Shown: positions 1-6,295, numbered from the stretch's first letter. The stretch is 17,342 bases of DNA from JBGSPL01 sp964511435 (GCA_964511435.1 CAZEFH010000013.1:1-17342); one strand, 5' to 3'. Notes: generated by a model not told the origin, from the sequence alone. Made by a program: numbers and translations.

Positions 1-55
1 GAGCGCGTCACTGATAATGACGAGGTCCGAGGTTCAATTCCTCGATCGCCCACCA
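1..55 (+). tRNA. tRNA-Ile(GAT), 3' part
   Basis: The window opens inside this gene, so the acceptor 5' strand and D-arm are missing. Visible are the anticodon stem CGTCA/TGACG (6-10 with 18-22) around loop CTGATAA with anticodon GAT (13-15), the T-arm CGAGG-TTCAATT-CCTCG (28-44), the acceptor 3' strand (45-51), discriminator A52 and an encoded CCA (53-55). This is normally the first spacer tRNA after 16S rRNA, which suggests that 16S lies just upstream of the window (inference). Confidence 0.95.
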
Positions 56-73
56 CGTCAGCGCAAGCTGACG
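56..73 (+). other. GNRA hairpin directly 3' of tRNA-Ile
   Basis: CGTCAGC and GCTGACG form a perfect 7-bp stem closed by a GCAA tetraloop, starting at the base after the tRNA CCA. No U-tract follows, so it is more likely a processing or stability element of the precursor than a terminator. Confidence 0.6.
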
Positions 74-111
74 CATTCCGCAACTAGACTATGTCAAGTT
101 GCTAAAATACT

Positions 112-155
112 CTCGCTGCGCTTCCTTTCCGATCAAAATCTTCGATTTTAATCGG
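112..155 (+). repeat. Left inverted-repeat arm with internal hairpin
   Basis: A CTCTCGCTGCGCTTCC stretch (112-127) is followed by a hairpin, CCGAT..ATCGG plus AAAATC/GATTTT around loop TTC (129-155). A diverged inverted copy lies at 463-511, so the two arms bracket the small membrane gene. This could be a REP-like doublet or a remnant of a small mobile cassette. Confidence 0.5.
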
Positions 156-181
156 TGGACGAGAGAGTTAAAAGGAGGGGT

Positions 182-442
182 ATGTTAGGCAAAATCATTT
201 TTGGTCTCATCGGTGTCCCTATCGGAGTTGTAATCATTGTGTACACTCGATATATCGTGGAACAGATTACGGGTCCTATTGGTTTCGCAGAGCGATATCT
301 CGGCAGTGCCGGTACCTATCTATTTGTCCGAATTGTCGGAGTGGCAATATTTATAGTTTCGCTGCTAGTGATGTTTGGTTTTGCCGACTGGATCTACAAC
401 GCGATTGTGACTCCAGTAAGTGGAATCATTTCCACTCAGTAA
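182..442 (+). CDS. Small two-helix membrane protein in the tRNA spacer
   Basis: An 86-aa hydrophobic protein of unknown function. Residues about 5-22 (IIFGLIGVPIGVVIIVY) and 50-70 (LFVRIVGVAIFIVSLLVMFG) look like membrane helices, joined by a short loop containing FAERYLGSAGTY. It resembles small conserved membrane proteins I associate with Patescibacteria, but I cannot name the family. The open frame also allows GTG at 155, but that codon lies in a hairpin arm. ATG 182 is chosen because a purine-rich AAAGGAGGGG (171-180) precedes it, although spacing is short. It lies between tRNA-Ile and tRNA-Ala, so it is probably co-transcribed with the rRNA/tRNA precursor, an unusual place for an mRNA. 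The flanking inverted repeats suggest insertion into the spacer. Confidence 0.7.
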   Translation: MLGKIIFGLIGVPIGVVIIVYTRYIVEQITGPIGFAERYLGSAGTYLFVRIVGVAIFIVSLLVMFGFADWIYNAIVTPVSGIISTQ

Positions 443-462
443 GTTTTTTCGTTTCGGTCCCT

Positions 463-511
463 ACACCGACAAAATGCAGAACGGATTTTGTCGGAAAAGG
501 AAGCGGAGTGA
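463..511 (-). repeat. Right inverted-repeat arm with internal hairpin
   Basis: CCGACAAAAT (466-475) pairs perfectly with ATTTTGTCGG (485-494). It is followed by GGAAAAGGAAGCGGAGTGAAAG (490-511 region), which on the complementary strand matches the left arm at 112-133 with a few differences. No U-tract follows on the plus strand. Confidence 0.5.
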
Positions 512-568
512 AAGTGTGAAATATTTGAGTAATCAATATATGTAATACGATAGCTTACGCTGACGTGT

Positions 569-645
569 GGGCCTGTAGCTCATCTGGCTAGAGCGCCTCG
601 TTTGCACCGAGGAGGTGGCAGGTTCGAGTCCTGTCAGGTCCACCA
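569..645 (+). tRNA. tRNA-Ala(TGC)
   Basis: A complete 77-nt cloverleaf with encoded CCA. The acceptor GGGCCTG (569-575) pairs with CAGGTCC (635-641) and includes the G3:U70 wobble (571/639) that identifies alanine tRNA. The D-arm is GCTC/GAGC. The anticodon stem CCTCG/CGAGG surrounds loop TTTGCAC with anticodon TGC at 603-605. The T-arm is GCAGG-TTCGAGT-CCTGT, discriminator A642. Normally this tRNA is followed by 23S rRNA; here a terminator follows immediately. Confidence 0.97.
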
Positions 646-695
646 AAGAAAATCCCTCACGAAAGTGGGGGCTTTTCTTTGGTAAAACTTGACGG
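637..695 (+). repeat. Direct repeat copy 1 (tRNA-Ala tail + terminator)
   Basis: These 59 bp, from the last acceptor bases of tRNA-Ala through the terminator to ..CTTGACGG, recur at 1663-1721 with a single difference (tetraloop GAAA versus GTAA). Confidence 0.9.
646..682 (+). terminator. Intrinsic terminator after tRNA-Ala
   Basis: AAAGAAAA-CCCTCAC and GTGGGGG-TTTTCTTT form a long stem with a GAAA tetraloop directly behind the tRNA CCA; the 3' arm supplies the U-rich tract. It should end the 16S-tRNA transcript before any 23S gene. Confidence 0.85.
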
Positions 696-800
696 TGAAA
701 ATATGCAAAATGAGCGTTGAAGATAGTATTTGTATTGATTAAGTAATTATCTATCAAGACGAAACTGATTTAGCGACGCAACTACTAGGGAATGGTGCCC

Positions 801-823
801 TTCGAGTCCTGTCAGGTCCACCA
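801..823 (+). repeat. tRNA-Ala 3'-end fragment (att-like)
   Basis: 23 bp identical to the T-loop, acceptor strand and CCA of tRNA-Ala (623-645). Upstream bases do not complete a T-stem or cloverleaf, so this is a fragment, not a second tRNA. Such 3'-end copies are typical footprints of site-specific integration into tRNA genes. The interval 683-800 holds no gene I can support. Confidence 0.75.
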
Positions 824-851
824 TTTTGACCCTAGGTTACTTGGTTGGAAC

Positions 852-876
852 AAAAGAAGCAGAAATGCTTCTTTTT
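852..876. terminator. Bidirectional intrinsic terminator
   Basis: AAAAGAAGCA (852-861) pairs with TGCTTCTTTT (866-875) around a GAAA loop. U-rich tracts result on either strand. It lies 7 bp beyond the stop of the minus-strand reductase gene and probably ends that transcript. Confidence 0.75.
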
Positions 877-882
877 GTGTAA

Positions 883-1569
883 TTATTTTGACTTCTTAAT
901 ATATTTTAGGACTATGAAGGTATCTGACTTTTCGCAATCAACTAATGTAAATTCTCTAAAATCTTTTTGTTCGAATCCTTCACCGTCGGCGAATGTTGGT
1001 GAGTTTTTACCACCGATTATTAGATTTCCGACCTTTAGATCTATTTCATCTACTAAATCATCTTTTAGTAGGGAAAAATTTAATTCTCCTCCGCCCTCAA
1101 CCATTAACTCCTTAACACCTAAATTGTATAAGACATTAAGTGCTTTTTTTAAATCTACTCGAGATTTGCCCAAAACATAAACTGAAACGTCTTTTAAATT
1201 ATTCAACTTATTAATAGTTTCGTTACGGGTTCGTTCGGTTGTAAATACTACCTTTTTAGCATCGGTTCCCAGGTATTCACCGTTTTCCTTGATTTTCCCC
1301 GCATCAGAAATTACGGCAACGGTAATGGGTTGTTTTGACTTACCATTTCTAATTCTAATGTCTGTATATTCTTCATTTTTCAGTGTTAACTTGGGGTCAT
1401 CTTTTTCTATAGAGGTGCCACCAATCATTACGGCATCTGCCCTAATTCGTGAAACAATAGGTAGTTTGCGGTCATCATTAGTAGCGATTTCAGATTGTTC
1501 ACGCTTGAAGTTTGAAATTTTCCCATCAAGTGATACGCCAGTTACTATATATACATATGGTTTATTCAT
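883..1569 (-). CDS. RibD C-terminal-type pyrimidine reductase
   Basis: A 228-aa single-domain protein of the RibD-C/dihydrofolate-reductase-like family. Its members reduce the ribosyl side chain of a pyrimidine in riboflavin synthesis using NAD(P)H. Family features visible are N-terminal YIVTGVSLDGKIS, RADAVMIGGTSIEKDDPKLT in the first third, LMVEGGGELNFSLL near the end and DLKVGNLIIGG. No deaminase half and no other riboflavin genes are nearby, so the true substrate is uncertain; many stand-alone homologues have none assigned. The frame opens earlier at 1596, but a TATAAT (complement of 1576-1581) lies exactly 6 nt before the ATG at 1569, so the mRNA is probably leaderless and starts there. 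The gene is bracketed by copies of the tRNA-Ala 3' region, which suggests arrival as part of an insertion. Confidence 0.82.
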   Translation of the reverse strand: MNKPYVYIVTGVSLDGKISNFKREQSEIATNDDRKLPIVSRIRADAVMIGGTSIEKDDPKLTLKNEEYTDIRIRNGKSKQPITVAVISDAGKIKENGEYLGTDAKKVVFTTERTRNETINKLNNLKDVSVYVLGKSRVDLKKALNVLYNLGVKELMVEGGGELNFSLLKDDLVDEIDLKVGNLIIGGKNSPTFADGEGFEQKDFREFTLVDCEKSDTFIVLKYIKKSK

Positions 1570-1575
1570 AAACAT

Positions 1576-1604
1576 ATTATAAACCAAGTTCGCCAAGTAA
1601 CAAA
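1576..1604 (-). promoter_or_regulatory. Promoter of the reductase gene (leaderless)
   Basis: On the minus strand, TTGTTA or TTTGTT is followed after 16-17 nt by TATAAT (1576-1581), 6 nt upstream of the ATG at 1569. The predicted start of transcription coincides with the start codon. Confidence 0.6.
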
Positions 1605-1662
1605 TTCAATTCTTGCCATTCTAACAATTCACGAACTAATTGGTTCCAATGAGGTAACAGGC

Positions 1663-1721
1663 GGTCCACCAAAGAAAATCCCTCACGTAAGTGGGGGCTT
1701 TTCTTTGGTAAAACTTGACGG
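1663..1721 (+). repeat. Direct repeat copy 2 (tRNA-Ala tail + terminator)
   Basis: 58 of 59 bases match 637-695. The hairpin (about 1671-1707) is kept with a GTAA loop, so it should still work as a terminator. Only the last ~8 bases of the tRNA part are present (..GGTCCACC), so no tRNA is encoded here. Confidence 0.9.
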
Positions 1722-1790
1722 ATAAATAATCTGTAAAATTTATTACTTGATGGTATTTACAGGTTGTTTGTATCTCATAAATAGCATAAT

Positions 1791-1838
1791 GGCGGAGACC
1801 CCGTAGGGGCTCCGCCACTTGGCATTCGCAAGTTGGCG
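1791..1838 (-). terminator. Double hairpin ending the GC-rich minus cassette
   Basis: Reading on the minus strand just after the stop of the 63-aa ORF, CGCCAACTTG/CAAGTGGCG forms a hairpin (1838-1813). It is followed by GGCGGAG-CCCC/GGGG-CTCCGCC with a 3-nt loop (1816-1791). The arms overlap, so the two may exchange. The U-tract is weak (ATTATG). Confidence 0.6.
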
Positions 1839-1839
1839 T

Positions 1840-2031
1840 CTAGTCGTCGCCGAGGTCGAACGGGCGGTCGTCCGGATTCGCGTCTGGTGTGTAGACGTGG
1901 ATCGCTTCACCATCGGGGCCGGGTTGTAGCGCCTGACCTTCACCGTAGTCGCTTCGGTCCAGCTCTTCGCTCATCCACTGCCAACGCTGGCTAGGATCAA
2001 CCGGAGGAACCGGCATATCTGTGATACACAT
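1840..2031 (-). CDS. Small acidic protein, GC-rich cassette
   Basis: A 63-aa hydrophilic protein (MCITDMPVPPVDPSQRWQWM... ending in an acidic DDRPFDLGDD tail). I do not recognise a family. The frame extends upstream, but the ATG at 2031 is preceded on the minus strand by AGAGGGGG at good spacing, and an upstream start would overlap the preceding gene. It is the second gene of a two-gene cassette, 13 bp after the zinc-ribbon ORF. Codon use is GC-rich (GAC, GTC, CTC, CCG), sharply unlike the AT-rich genes on both sides but like the genes at 12239-14417. No membrane helix or signal peptide is seen. Confidence 0.6.
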   Translation of the reverse strand: MCITDMPVPPVDPSQRWQWMSEELDRSDYGEGQALQPGPDGEAIHVYTPDANPDDRPFDLGDD

Positions 2032-2044
2032 CGCTGTGCCCCCT

Positions 2045-2260
2045 CTAAGCCAGCATGCCGCGGGTAGAGCGATCTCGAGCGTTCGAGACCGGGGTAGCAG
2101 CGTGAACCTGGTCACGACAGATGTCGCAGCTGTGACTGAGTGAGGTACGATCACCCCCACATCCCGGACAAAGTCCGGAAGTGCCGAAGCCGTAGTAGGC
2201 CGAGACCGGTACCGCTGGAAGTGATGGTGACTCGATATCCTCCTGTGTCTGCGCGTCCAT
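2045..2260 (-). CDS. Small zinc-ribbon-like protein, GC-rich cassette
   Basis: A 71-aa protein with two CxxC knuckles, CPGC (C31, C34) and CDIC (C45, C48), separated by ten residues, the pattern of a four-cysteine zinc ribbon. Such modules bind zinc and often mediate nucleic-acid or protein contacts; the actual partner is unknown. The N-terminal 30 residues and the C-terminal tail look disordered. The ATG at 2260 is preceded on the minus strand by AGAGGGGAG at suitable spacing, and a TTTACT-17-TATAAA promoter lies further upstream. It is the first gene of the cassette. Base composition is far more GC-rich than the flanking genes, suggesting separate origin. Confidence 0.6.
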   Translation of the reverse strand: MDAQTQEDIESPSLPAVPVSAYYGFGTSGLCPGCGGDRTSLSHSCDICRDQVHAATPVSNARDRSTRGMLA

Positions 2261-2320
2261 CTAGATGGCTCCCCTCTGCGCTAAGCGCGGTCGTATGGAA
2301 TGAAACCGATGTGTAAGTTT

Positions 2321-2349
2321 ATACCACGGCTAAGCATAAAAGTAAACAA
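2321..2349 (-). promoter_or_regulatory. Promoter of the minus GC-rich cassette
   Basis: On the minus strand TTTACT is followed after exactly 17 nt by TATAAA, about 60 nt upstream of the ATG at 2260. This gives a conventional 5' leader with a ribosome-binding site, unlike the leaderless AT-rich genes. Confidence 0.6.
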
Positions 2350-2365
2350 AATAGGCACAAAACAG

Positions 2366-2395
2366 GTAACATAAAACCTAGATTCGCTGTATAAT
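2366..2395 (+). promoter_or_regulatory. Promoter of the hydrolase-MurF-Ddl operon
   Basis: GTAACA (2366-2371), an 18-nt spacer, then TATAAT (2390-2395). The start codon is at 2404, only 8 nt beyond the -10 box, and no ribosome-binding site fits between, so the first gene is probably translated from a leaderless or nearly leaderless mRNA. Confidence 0.65.
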
Positions 2396-2403
2396 GTATT
2401 CAC

Positions 2404-3156
2404 ATGAAAGTGATTGTAAATAATTTAGCTGTAAACTACACCGACCGTGGAAAGGGAAAACCTTTTCTCCTACTTCATGGGTGGGGAGACAATTTACACA
2501 CCTTTGATTTGCTTGTAAAGGAACTAGGATCTGAATATAGATTTATAGCACTAGACTTACCAGGATTCGGGGAGAGCGAGATACCGAAAGAGACTTGGGA
2601 AATAGCTGACTATATAGATTTCACCGCTGCATTTTGTAATAAGATTGAAGTCACACCTGAAGTGATTGTTGGCCATTCATTTGGTGGCCGCGTAGCAATC
2701 AAAGGAATAGCGAATGGTGGACTAAAAGCAGATCGACTTGTTCTCATTGGCTCAGCCGGAATTGCCAAAAGTAAAAGTATCAAGAATATCTTTGTTACAT
2801 TCGGGGCCAAGATATTTAAATACGTTACTTTTATTCCGCCACTTTACTTTTATCGTGACCAGTTGCGTCGAAAAATGTATCAGATGATAGGTAGTGATTA
2901 CCTCGAAGCTGGAGCGATGAAAGATATTTTTCTCGCGACTATTCATGAAGACTTACAACAATATGCAGCAAAAATTAAGGTTCCTACACTAATAATCTGG
3001 GGCGAAAACGATAGTGCGACACCCCTTGCAGATGGCATGAAGCTTAACTCTCTAATTAAAGACAGCAAGCTAGAGATAATCTCTGGAGCTACTCACTTTG
3101 TTCATCAGGAGCAGCCAAAACGAGTAGTAGAAATAATCAAGGATTTTTTAAAATGA
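2404..3156 (+). CDS. Alpha/beta-fold hydrolase
   Basis: A 250-aa cytosolic hydrolase of the alpha/beta superfamily, of full family length. Visible are the oxyanion-hole HGWG (25-28), nucleophile elbow GHSFGG with Ser93, acid Asp204 in WGENDSATPL and catalytic His232 in GATHFVHQEQP. A variable cap lies at about 120-185. The superfamily includes esterases, lipases, lactonases and C-C hydrolases, and the substrate cannot be read from the sequence. It is the first gene of an operon: its TGA overlaps the ATG of the MurF-like gene (ATGA at 3153-3156), so the two are probably translationally coupled, suggesting a role near cell-wall synthesis, for example on a lipid or ester intermediate (inference). 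Confidence 0.92.
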   Translation: MKVIVNNLAVNYTDRGKGKPFLLLHGWGDNLHTFDLLVKELGSEYRFIALDLPGFGESEIPKETWEIADYIDFTAAFCNKIEVTPEVIVGHSFGGRVAIKGIANGGLKADRLVLIGSAGIAKSKSIKNIFVTFGAKIFKYVTFIPPLYFYRDQLRRKMYQMIGSDYLEAGAMKDIFLATIHEDLQQYAAKIKVPTLIIWGENDSATPLADGMKLNSLIKDSKLEIISGATHFVHQEQPKRVVEIIKDFLK

Positions 3157-4577
3157 GGCGATTCTTTTCTCGTTATACATTGCGTTACCCCCGCTCACTC
3201 GTCTATATGTTGCAGGCAAGCGAATATTACCTCGGCGATTATTTTGAATGGTATTTTGGGGTAAAAGATTTCACAAAGGTCGAGAAAGTAGGAAAACTAA
3301 AATTCACCAAGAAGGCAACCTTGTTGTACATATTTGCATGGCTAGTTTATCTACTTTTAGCAGCGAAAATGTTCATCATGACATTAGTGTTCTTTCCGCA
3401 ATATGGCTACGGAAATTTACTATGGCTGCTCCTCATTCCTTTTTTTCTGCCCTACATTATTGTTATTCCATTGCTGATTTTGAAATATTTGGTTCAGTGG
3501 CCCCTAGAGCAATTTATTAAGAATGGTTTAAAAAAGAAAATCGCAGCTCAACCAGGGGTCAAGATAGCTATTGCGGGTAGCTATGGCAAGACGACTATGC
3601 GTGAGATCCTTGCCACCGTACTCGGCTCGGGGAAGAAAGTAGCCGCACCGGGAGGAAGTCTGAATACACTTTGGGGGATTTATTCTTTTATGAAGACCCT
3701 GGAAGGAGACGAAGAAGTTCTTATTTTCGAGCTTGGAGAATATTATCCAGGAGACGTGAGGCGTCTCGCTGAGGTTACTCAACCGGATATGGGTGTGATT
3801 ACTGGTATAAATGAAGCTCATTTGAAGCGTTTTGGGTCTCTGGAGAAAACGGTTGCGACTATTTACGAACTTGTAGACTTTCTTGGCGATAAAACAGTTT
3901 ATATCAACGGTGATAATGAGCTGGCCAAAAAGAATGCTCGGGGAAACTTCCATCTTTATACTAGTGAGGGCGTGGAATCTTGGAAGGTGTCTAAATCCGC
4001 CTCTGGTTTGTCGGGAACGGATTTAGTAATCACAAAAGATAAAAACGAGCTAAAGTTACATTCTGGTCTTCTTGGCTTACATTTGATTGGGTCATTAGCT
4101 GTTGCTGTAGCTATCTCGGATAAATTAGGGCTCACAGACAAGCAAATTATTGCCGGTGTTGCAGCTACGAAACCCTTTAGCCGCAGACTGGAACTTGTTA
4201 GTAGTGGTGATATTGTAATTCTTGATGATAGCTACAATGCGAACCCCGATGGAGTAAAGGCAGTGATTGATTTTACTGCCAGTATCAAAGGTTATCGAAA
4301 AACATATGTCACATCAGGTTTAGTTGAAATGGGGGGTAGAAGCAAGGAAGTCCACTATCAGTTAGCAAGAGAACTCGTGGAAGCTAAGATCGATAATATT
4401 ATGATGGTGCCAAATACTATGACTCGGCATATTTCGGACGGTCTTACTAAATATGGTTTTCAGGGTAAGATAACTTGGTTTGATACGATGCAGCAAATTA
4501 GGGAGTCTCTTCCGCATCTACTGGCGAAAGGTGATTTAGTTTTATTATCAACAGATCTGCCGGATCAATACCGGTGA
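3153..4577 (+). CDS. Membrane-anchored MurF-like Mur ligase
   Basis: 474 aa. The catalytic core is that of Mur ligases, which join amino acids or dipeptides to UDP-MurNAc peptides using ATP. Visible are P-loop GSYGKTT (142-148), NEAHLKRFGSLEKT (the MurF NxAHLxxFGS motif), INGDNE, DDSYNANPDGVKAVIDF (MurF-type) and a C-terminal Rossmann-like domain with GLVEMGGRSKEVHYQLA. The first ~130 residues are unusual. In place of a recognisable UDP-MurNAc-binding domain there is a basic/aromatic stretch, two or three hydrophobic helices (about 55-80 and 88-113), then the ATPase domain. It is followed 21 bp later by D-Ala-D-Ala ligase, whose product is the MurF substrate, which supports a MurF-type role at the membrane. 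It might act on a lipid-linked acceptor instead of the soluble nucleotide (inference). Confidence 0.85.
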   Translation: MRRFFSRYTLRYPRSLVYMLQASEYYLGDYFEWYFGVKDFTKVEKVGKLKFTKKATLLYIFAWLVYLLLAAKMFIMTLVFFPQYGYGNLLWLLLIPFFLPYIIVIPLLILKYLVQWPLEQFIKNGLKKKIAAQPGVKIAIAGSYGKTTMREILATVLGSGKKVAAPGGSLNTLWGIYSFMKTLEGDEEVLIFELGEYYPGDVRRLAEVTQPDMGVITGINEAHLKRFGSLEKTVATIYELVDFLGDKTVYINGDNELAKKNARGNFHLYTSEGVESWKVSKSASGLSGTDLVITKDKNELKLHSGLLGLHLIGSLAVAVAISDKLGLTDKQIIAGVAATKPFSRRLELVSSGDIVILDDSYNANPDGVKAVIDFTASIKGYRKTYVTSGLVEMGGRSKEVHYQLARELVEAKIDNIMMVPNTMTRHISDGLTKYGFQGKITWFDTMQQIRESLPHLLAKGDLVLLSTDLPDQYR

Positions 4578-4598
4578 TATAATTATTCAGGAGGCAAA

Positions 4599-5774
4599 AT
4601 GAAACAGACAGTCGCAGTGTTTTTTGGAGGTAGGAGTGCCGAACATGACGTTTCGATTATTACCGGACATGTTCCAATCATCAAGTCGCTCCTTGTTAGT
4701 GGCAGATATGAAGTAATACCTGTTTACATCGCAAAGGATGGTTCTTGGTACTCGGAGCCGGAGATGAATGATTTTGCTTACTTTCAGAAGGACCTAGAAC
4801 AGAAGTTAAGTAAGTTGAAGCCGCTTGACATAAGTGTTTCGGGTGGGTTTACTTTGATTTGGCCTGGTCTTAGGCCAAAGCGGGTTAAAATTGACATTGC
4901 TTTTCCGGCGATGCATGGAACCTACGGTGAGGATGGTAGCTTGATGGGCGTCTTTAGGATGGCGAATGTGCCTTTTGTCGGCTGTGACCTGATTGCTTCA
5001 GCAGTTGCGATGGATAAAGCACTGACGAAGCAAGCGCTTCAAGCAGAGGATGTACCAGTAGTACCATTTGTCTGGTTTGATCGTGCAAATTGGGCGGCAG
5101 ACAAGAAACAATATCTAGATAAAATTGCAAAATTGAATTACCCGCTTTTCGTGAAGCCGGTCCATCTCGGCTCTAGTATTGCTATTACGAAGGTAAAGGA
5201 TGCAGAAGAGCTCGAGAATGCGATTGAGGTCGCTCTTCACTATGACGAAAAAGTTTTAGTTGAAGAGGGGGTAGAAAACCTTATCGAAGTGACTCTTCCG
5301 CTAATGGGCAATGACGAGGTAAGACCAGCAAATATCGAACGGCCACTTAATAAGGCAGAGTTCTTTGATTTTCATGATAAATATCTTGCTGGCGGCAAAA
5401 AGGTAGGAGGCGACGCTTCCCAGGGTACCTATAGTGAGCTCCCGGCCAAGATTGCGAAAAAGCAAGCTGACGACGTACTCAAATATGGCATCCAAACATA
5501 TAAAACCCTCGGCTGTACTGGGATCGCTCGAGTGGACTTTCTTATCGATAGCAAGAGTGGCCAAGTCTATGTCAATGAGGTGAATACCCTTCCGGGTGGC
5601 CTCTATGATCACAATTGGCGGAGTGTTGGAGTCTCTGGGGTGGAATTAGTTACTACGCTTGTTGACTTGGCACAGGAGCGATGGAAAGAGAACCAGGGTA
5701 CGGTATATACATTTAAGTCAGATATATTAAGCAAAGTTGGTGGTGGTAAATTTAACCTTAAAAGTAAGGAGTAG
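4599..5774 (+). CDS. ddl: D-alanine--D-alanine ligase
   Basis: A 391-aa ATP-grasp ligase joining two D-alanines for the peptidoglycan stem peptide in the cytosol. Visible are N-terminal FFGGRSAEHDVSIITG, the HGTYGEDGSLMG segment with a downstream MDKALTK, ATP-binding YPLFVKPVHLGSSI, VLVEEGVENLIEVTLPLMG, the mobile loop around FFDFHDKYLAGGKK, and the metal-binding RVDF...VNEVNTLPGGLYD. Length is slightly above the usual 300-380. The C-terminal NTLPG is followed by GLYDHNW, not the more common F-T-x-x-S type, so substrate preference (D-Ala versus another second residue) is not certain. A strong ribosome-binding site (CAGGAGG, about 4589-4595) precedes ATG 4599. It lies in the same operon as the MurF-like gene. 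Confidence 0.93.
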   Translation: MKQTVAVFFGGRSAEHDVSIITGHVPIIKSLLVSGRYEVIPVYIAKDGSWYSEPEMNDFAYFQKDLEQKLSKLKPLDISVSGGFTLIWPGLRPKRVKIDIAFPAMHGTYGEDGSLMGVFRMANVPFVGCDLIASAVAMDKALTKQALQAEDVPVVPFVWFDRANWAADKKQYLDKIAKLNYPLFVKPVHLGSSIAITKVKDAEELENAIEVALHYDEKVLVEEGVENLIEVTLPLMGNDEVRPANIERPLNKAEFFDFHDKYLAGGKKVGGDASQGTYSELPAKIAKKQADDVLKYGIQTYKTLGCTGIARVDFLIDSKSGQVYVNEVNTLPGGLYDHNWRSVGVSGVELVTTLVDLAQERWKENQGTVYTFKSDILSKVGGGKFNLKSKE

Positions 5775-5776
5775 CT

Positions 5777-5977
5777 ATGGGACCAGAAGGAGAAGGCAAG
5801 TTCTGGGGAACTCCATGGGAATCAAGTAAAGATAGTGGAAATGAGGGCCAGGATCATCCTGAGCTCGAGCATCCGGGTCAGGACGGGCAGAATTACCCAG
5901 AGCTCGAAAACCCAGTCGAGGGACAGGATTTTCTCGAAGACGATGCTGAGCACACAGAAGATGACCACGAGGCCTAA
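5777..5977 (+). CDS. Small acidic, disordered protein
   Basis: A 66-aa, very acidic and proline/glycine-rich protein without hydrophobic stretches. A weak repeat is visible: GQDHPELEHP and GQDGQNYPELENP, then EGQDFLEDD. No family is recognised. The ribosome-binding site AAGGAG is inside the end of ddl, and the ATG is 2 bp after the ddl stop. Its TAA overlaps the ATG of the next gene (TAATG at 5975-5979), so production is probably coupled to both. It could be a soluble partner of the membrane protein that follows, or an unstructured linker or chaperone-like factor; this is a guess from position. Confidence 0.65.
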   Translation: MGPEGEGKFWGTPWESSKDSGNEGQDHPELEHPGQDGQNYPELENPVEGQDFLEDDAEHTEDDHEA

Positions 5978-6234
5978 TGAATAAGCTTGCTGACATATTG
6001 AAAACAGATGGTAAACTTATCCTTTTCTTATTACTTGTACCAGTTATATTTCTGCTGATAGTAATGTTTTTCTGGGTTGGGCTGGTATGGATTTTCTTCA
6101 TCCTACTAGGAATCTGGATTCTTTTTGGCGTATTTTATGCAAGATTTCTTTTTCGCTTCAGCCCGCTTTTCCGCTACTCGGTTTACTTCCTACTTCTCGC
6201 AATCACAATTTATCTCATTTTCAGCATCTTTTAA
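5977..6234 (+). CDS. Small membrane protein (2-3 helices)
   Basis: 85 aa, strongly hydrophobic. Helices are likely at about 14-34 (LILFLLLVPVIFLLIVMFFW), 36-54 and 67-85, with a short basic/aromatic loop (YARFLFRFSPLFRYS). No family is recognised. Its ATG overlaps the stop of the acidic ORF by one base and it is the last gene of the cell-wall-type operon. An acidic soluble protein coupled to a tiny membrane protein suggests the pair acts together, but nothing in the sequence tells what they do. Confidence 0.65.
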   Translation: MNKLADILKTDGKLILFLLLVPVIFLLIVMFFWVGLVWIFFILLGIWILFGVFYARFLFRFSPLFRYSVYFLLLAITIYLIFSIF

Positions 6235-6295
6235 GTTTTCCACACCACAAAAGTATTGCAATATTTTGATATCTATTTTCCTCGAAAATTTCCTC

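Noticed and set aside
533..757. Minus-strand ORF of 74 codons antisense to tRNA-Ala
   Set aside because: Its LTGLEPATSSVQTRRSSQMSYRP part is the complement of the tRNA, a well-known false gene seen in many annotations.
801..823. A second tRNA-Ala gene
   Set aside because: Only the 3' 23 bases are present; no D-arm, anticodon arm or T-stem 5' strand can be formed from upstream bases.
845..1582. Plus-strand ORFs opposite the reductase gene
   Set aside because: Shadows of the minus-strand gene, which has clear family motifs.
1840..2160. Longer 106-codon version of the small acidic ORF
   Set aside because: It would overlap most of the zinc-ribbon ORF in another frame; the internal ATG at 2031 has a good ribosome-binding site.
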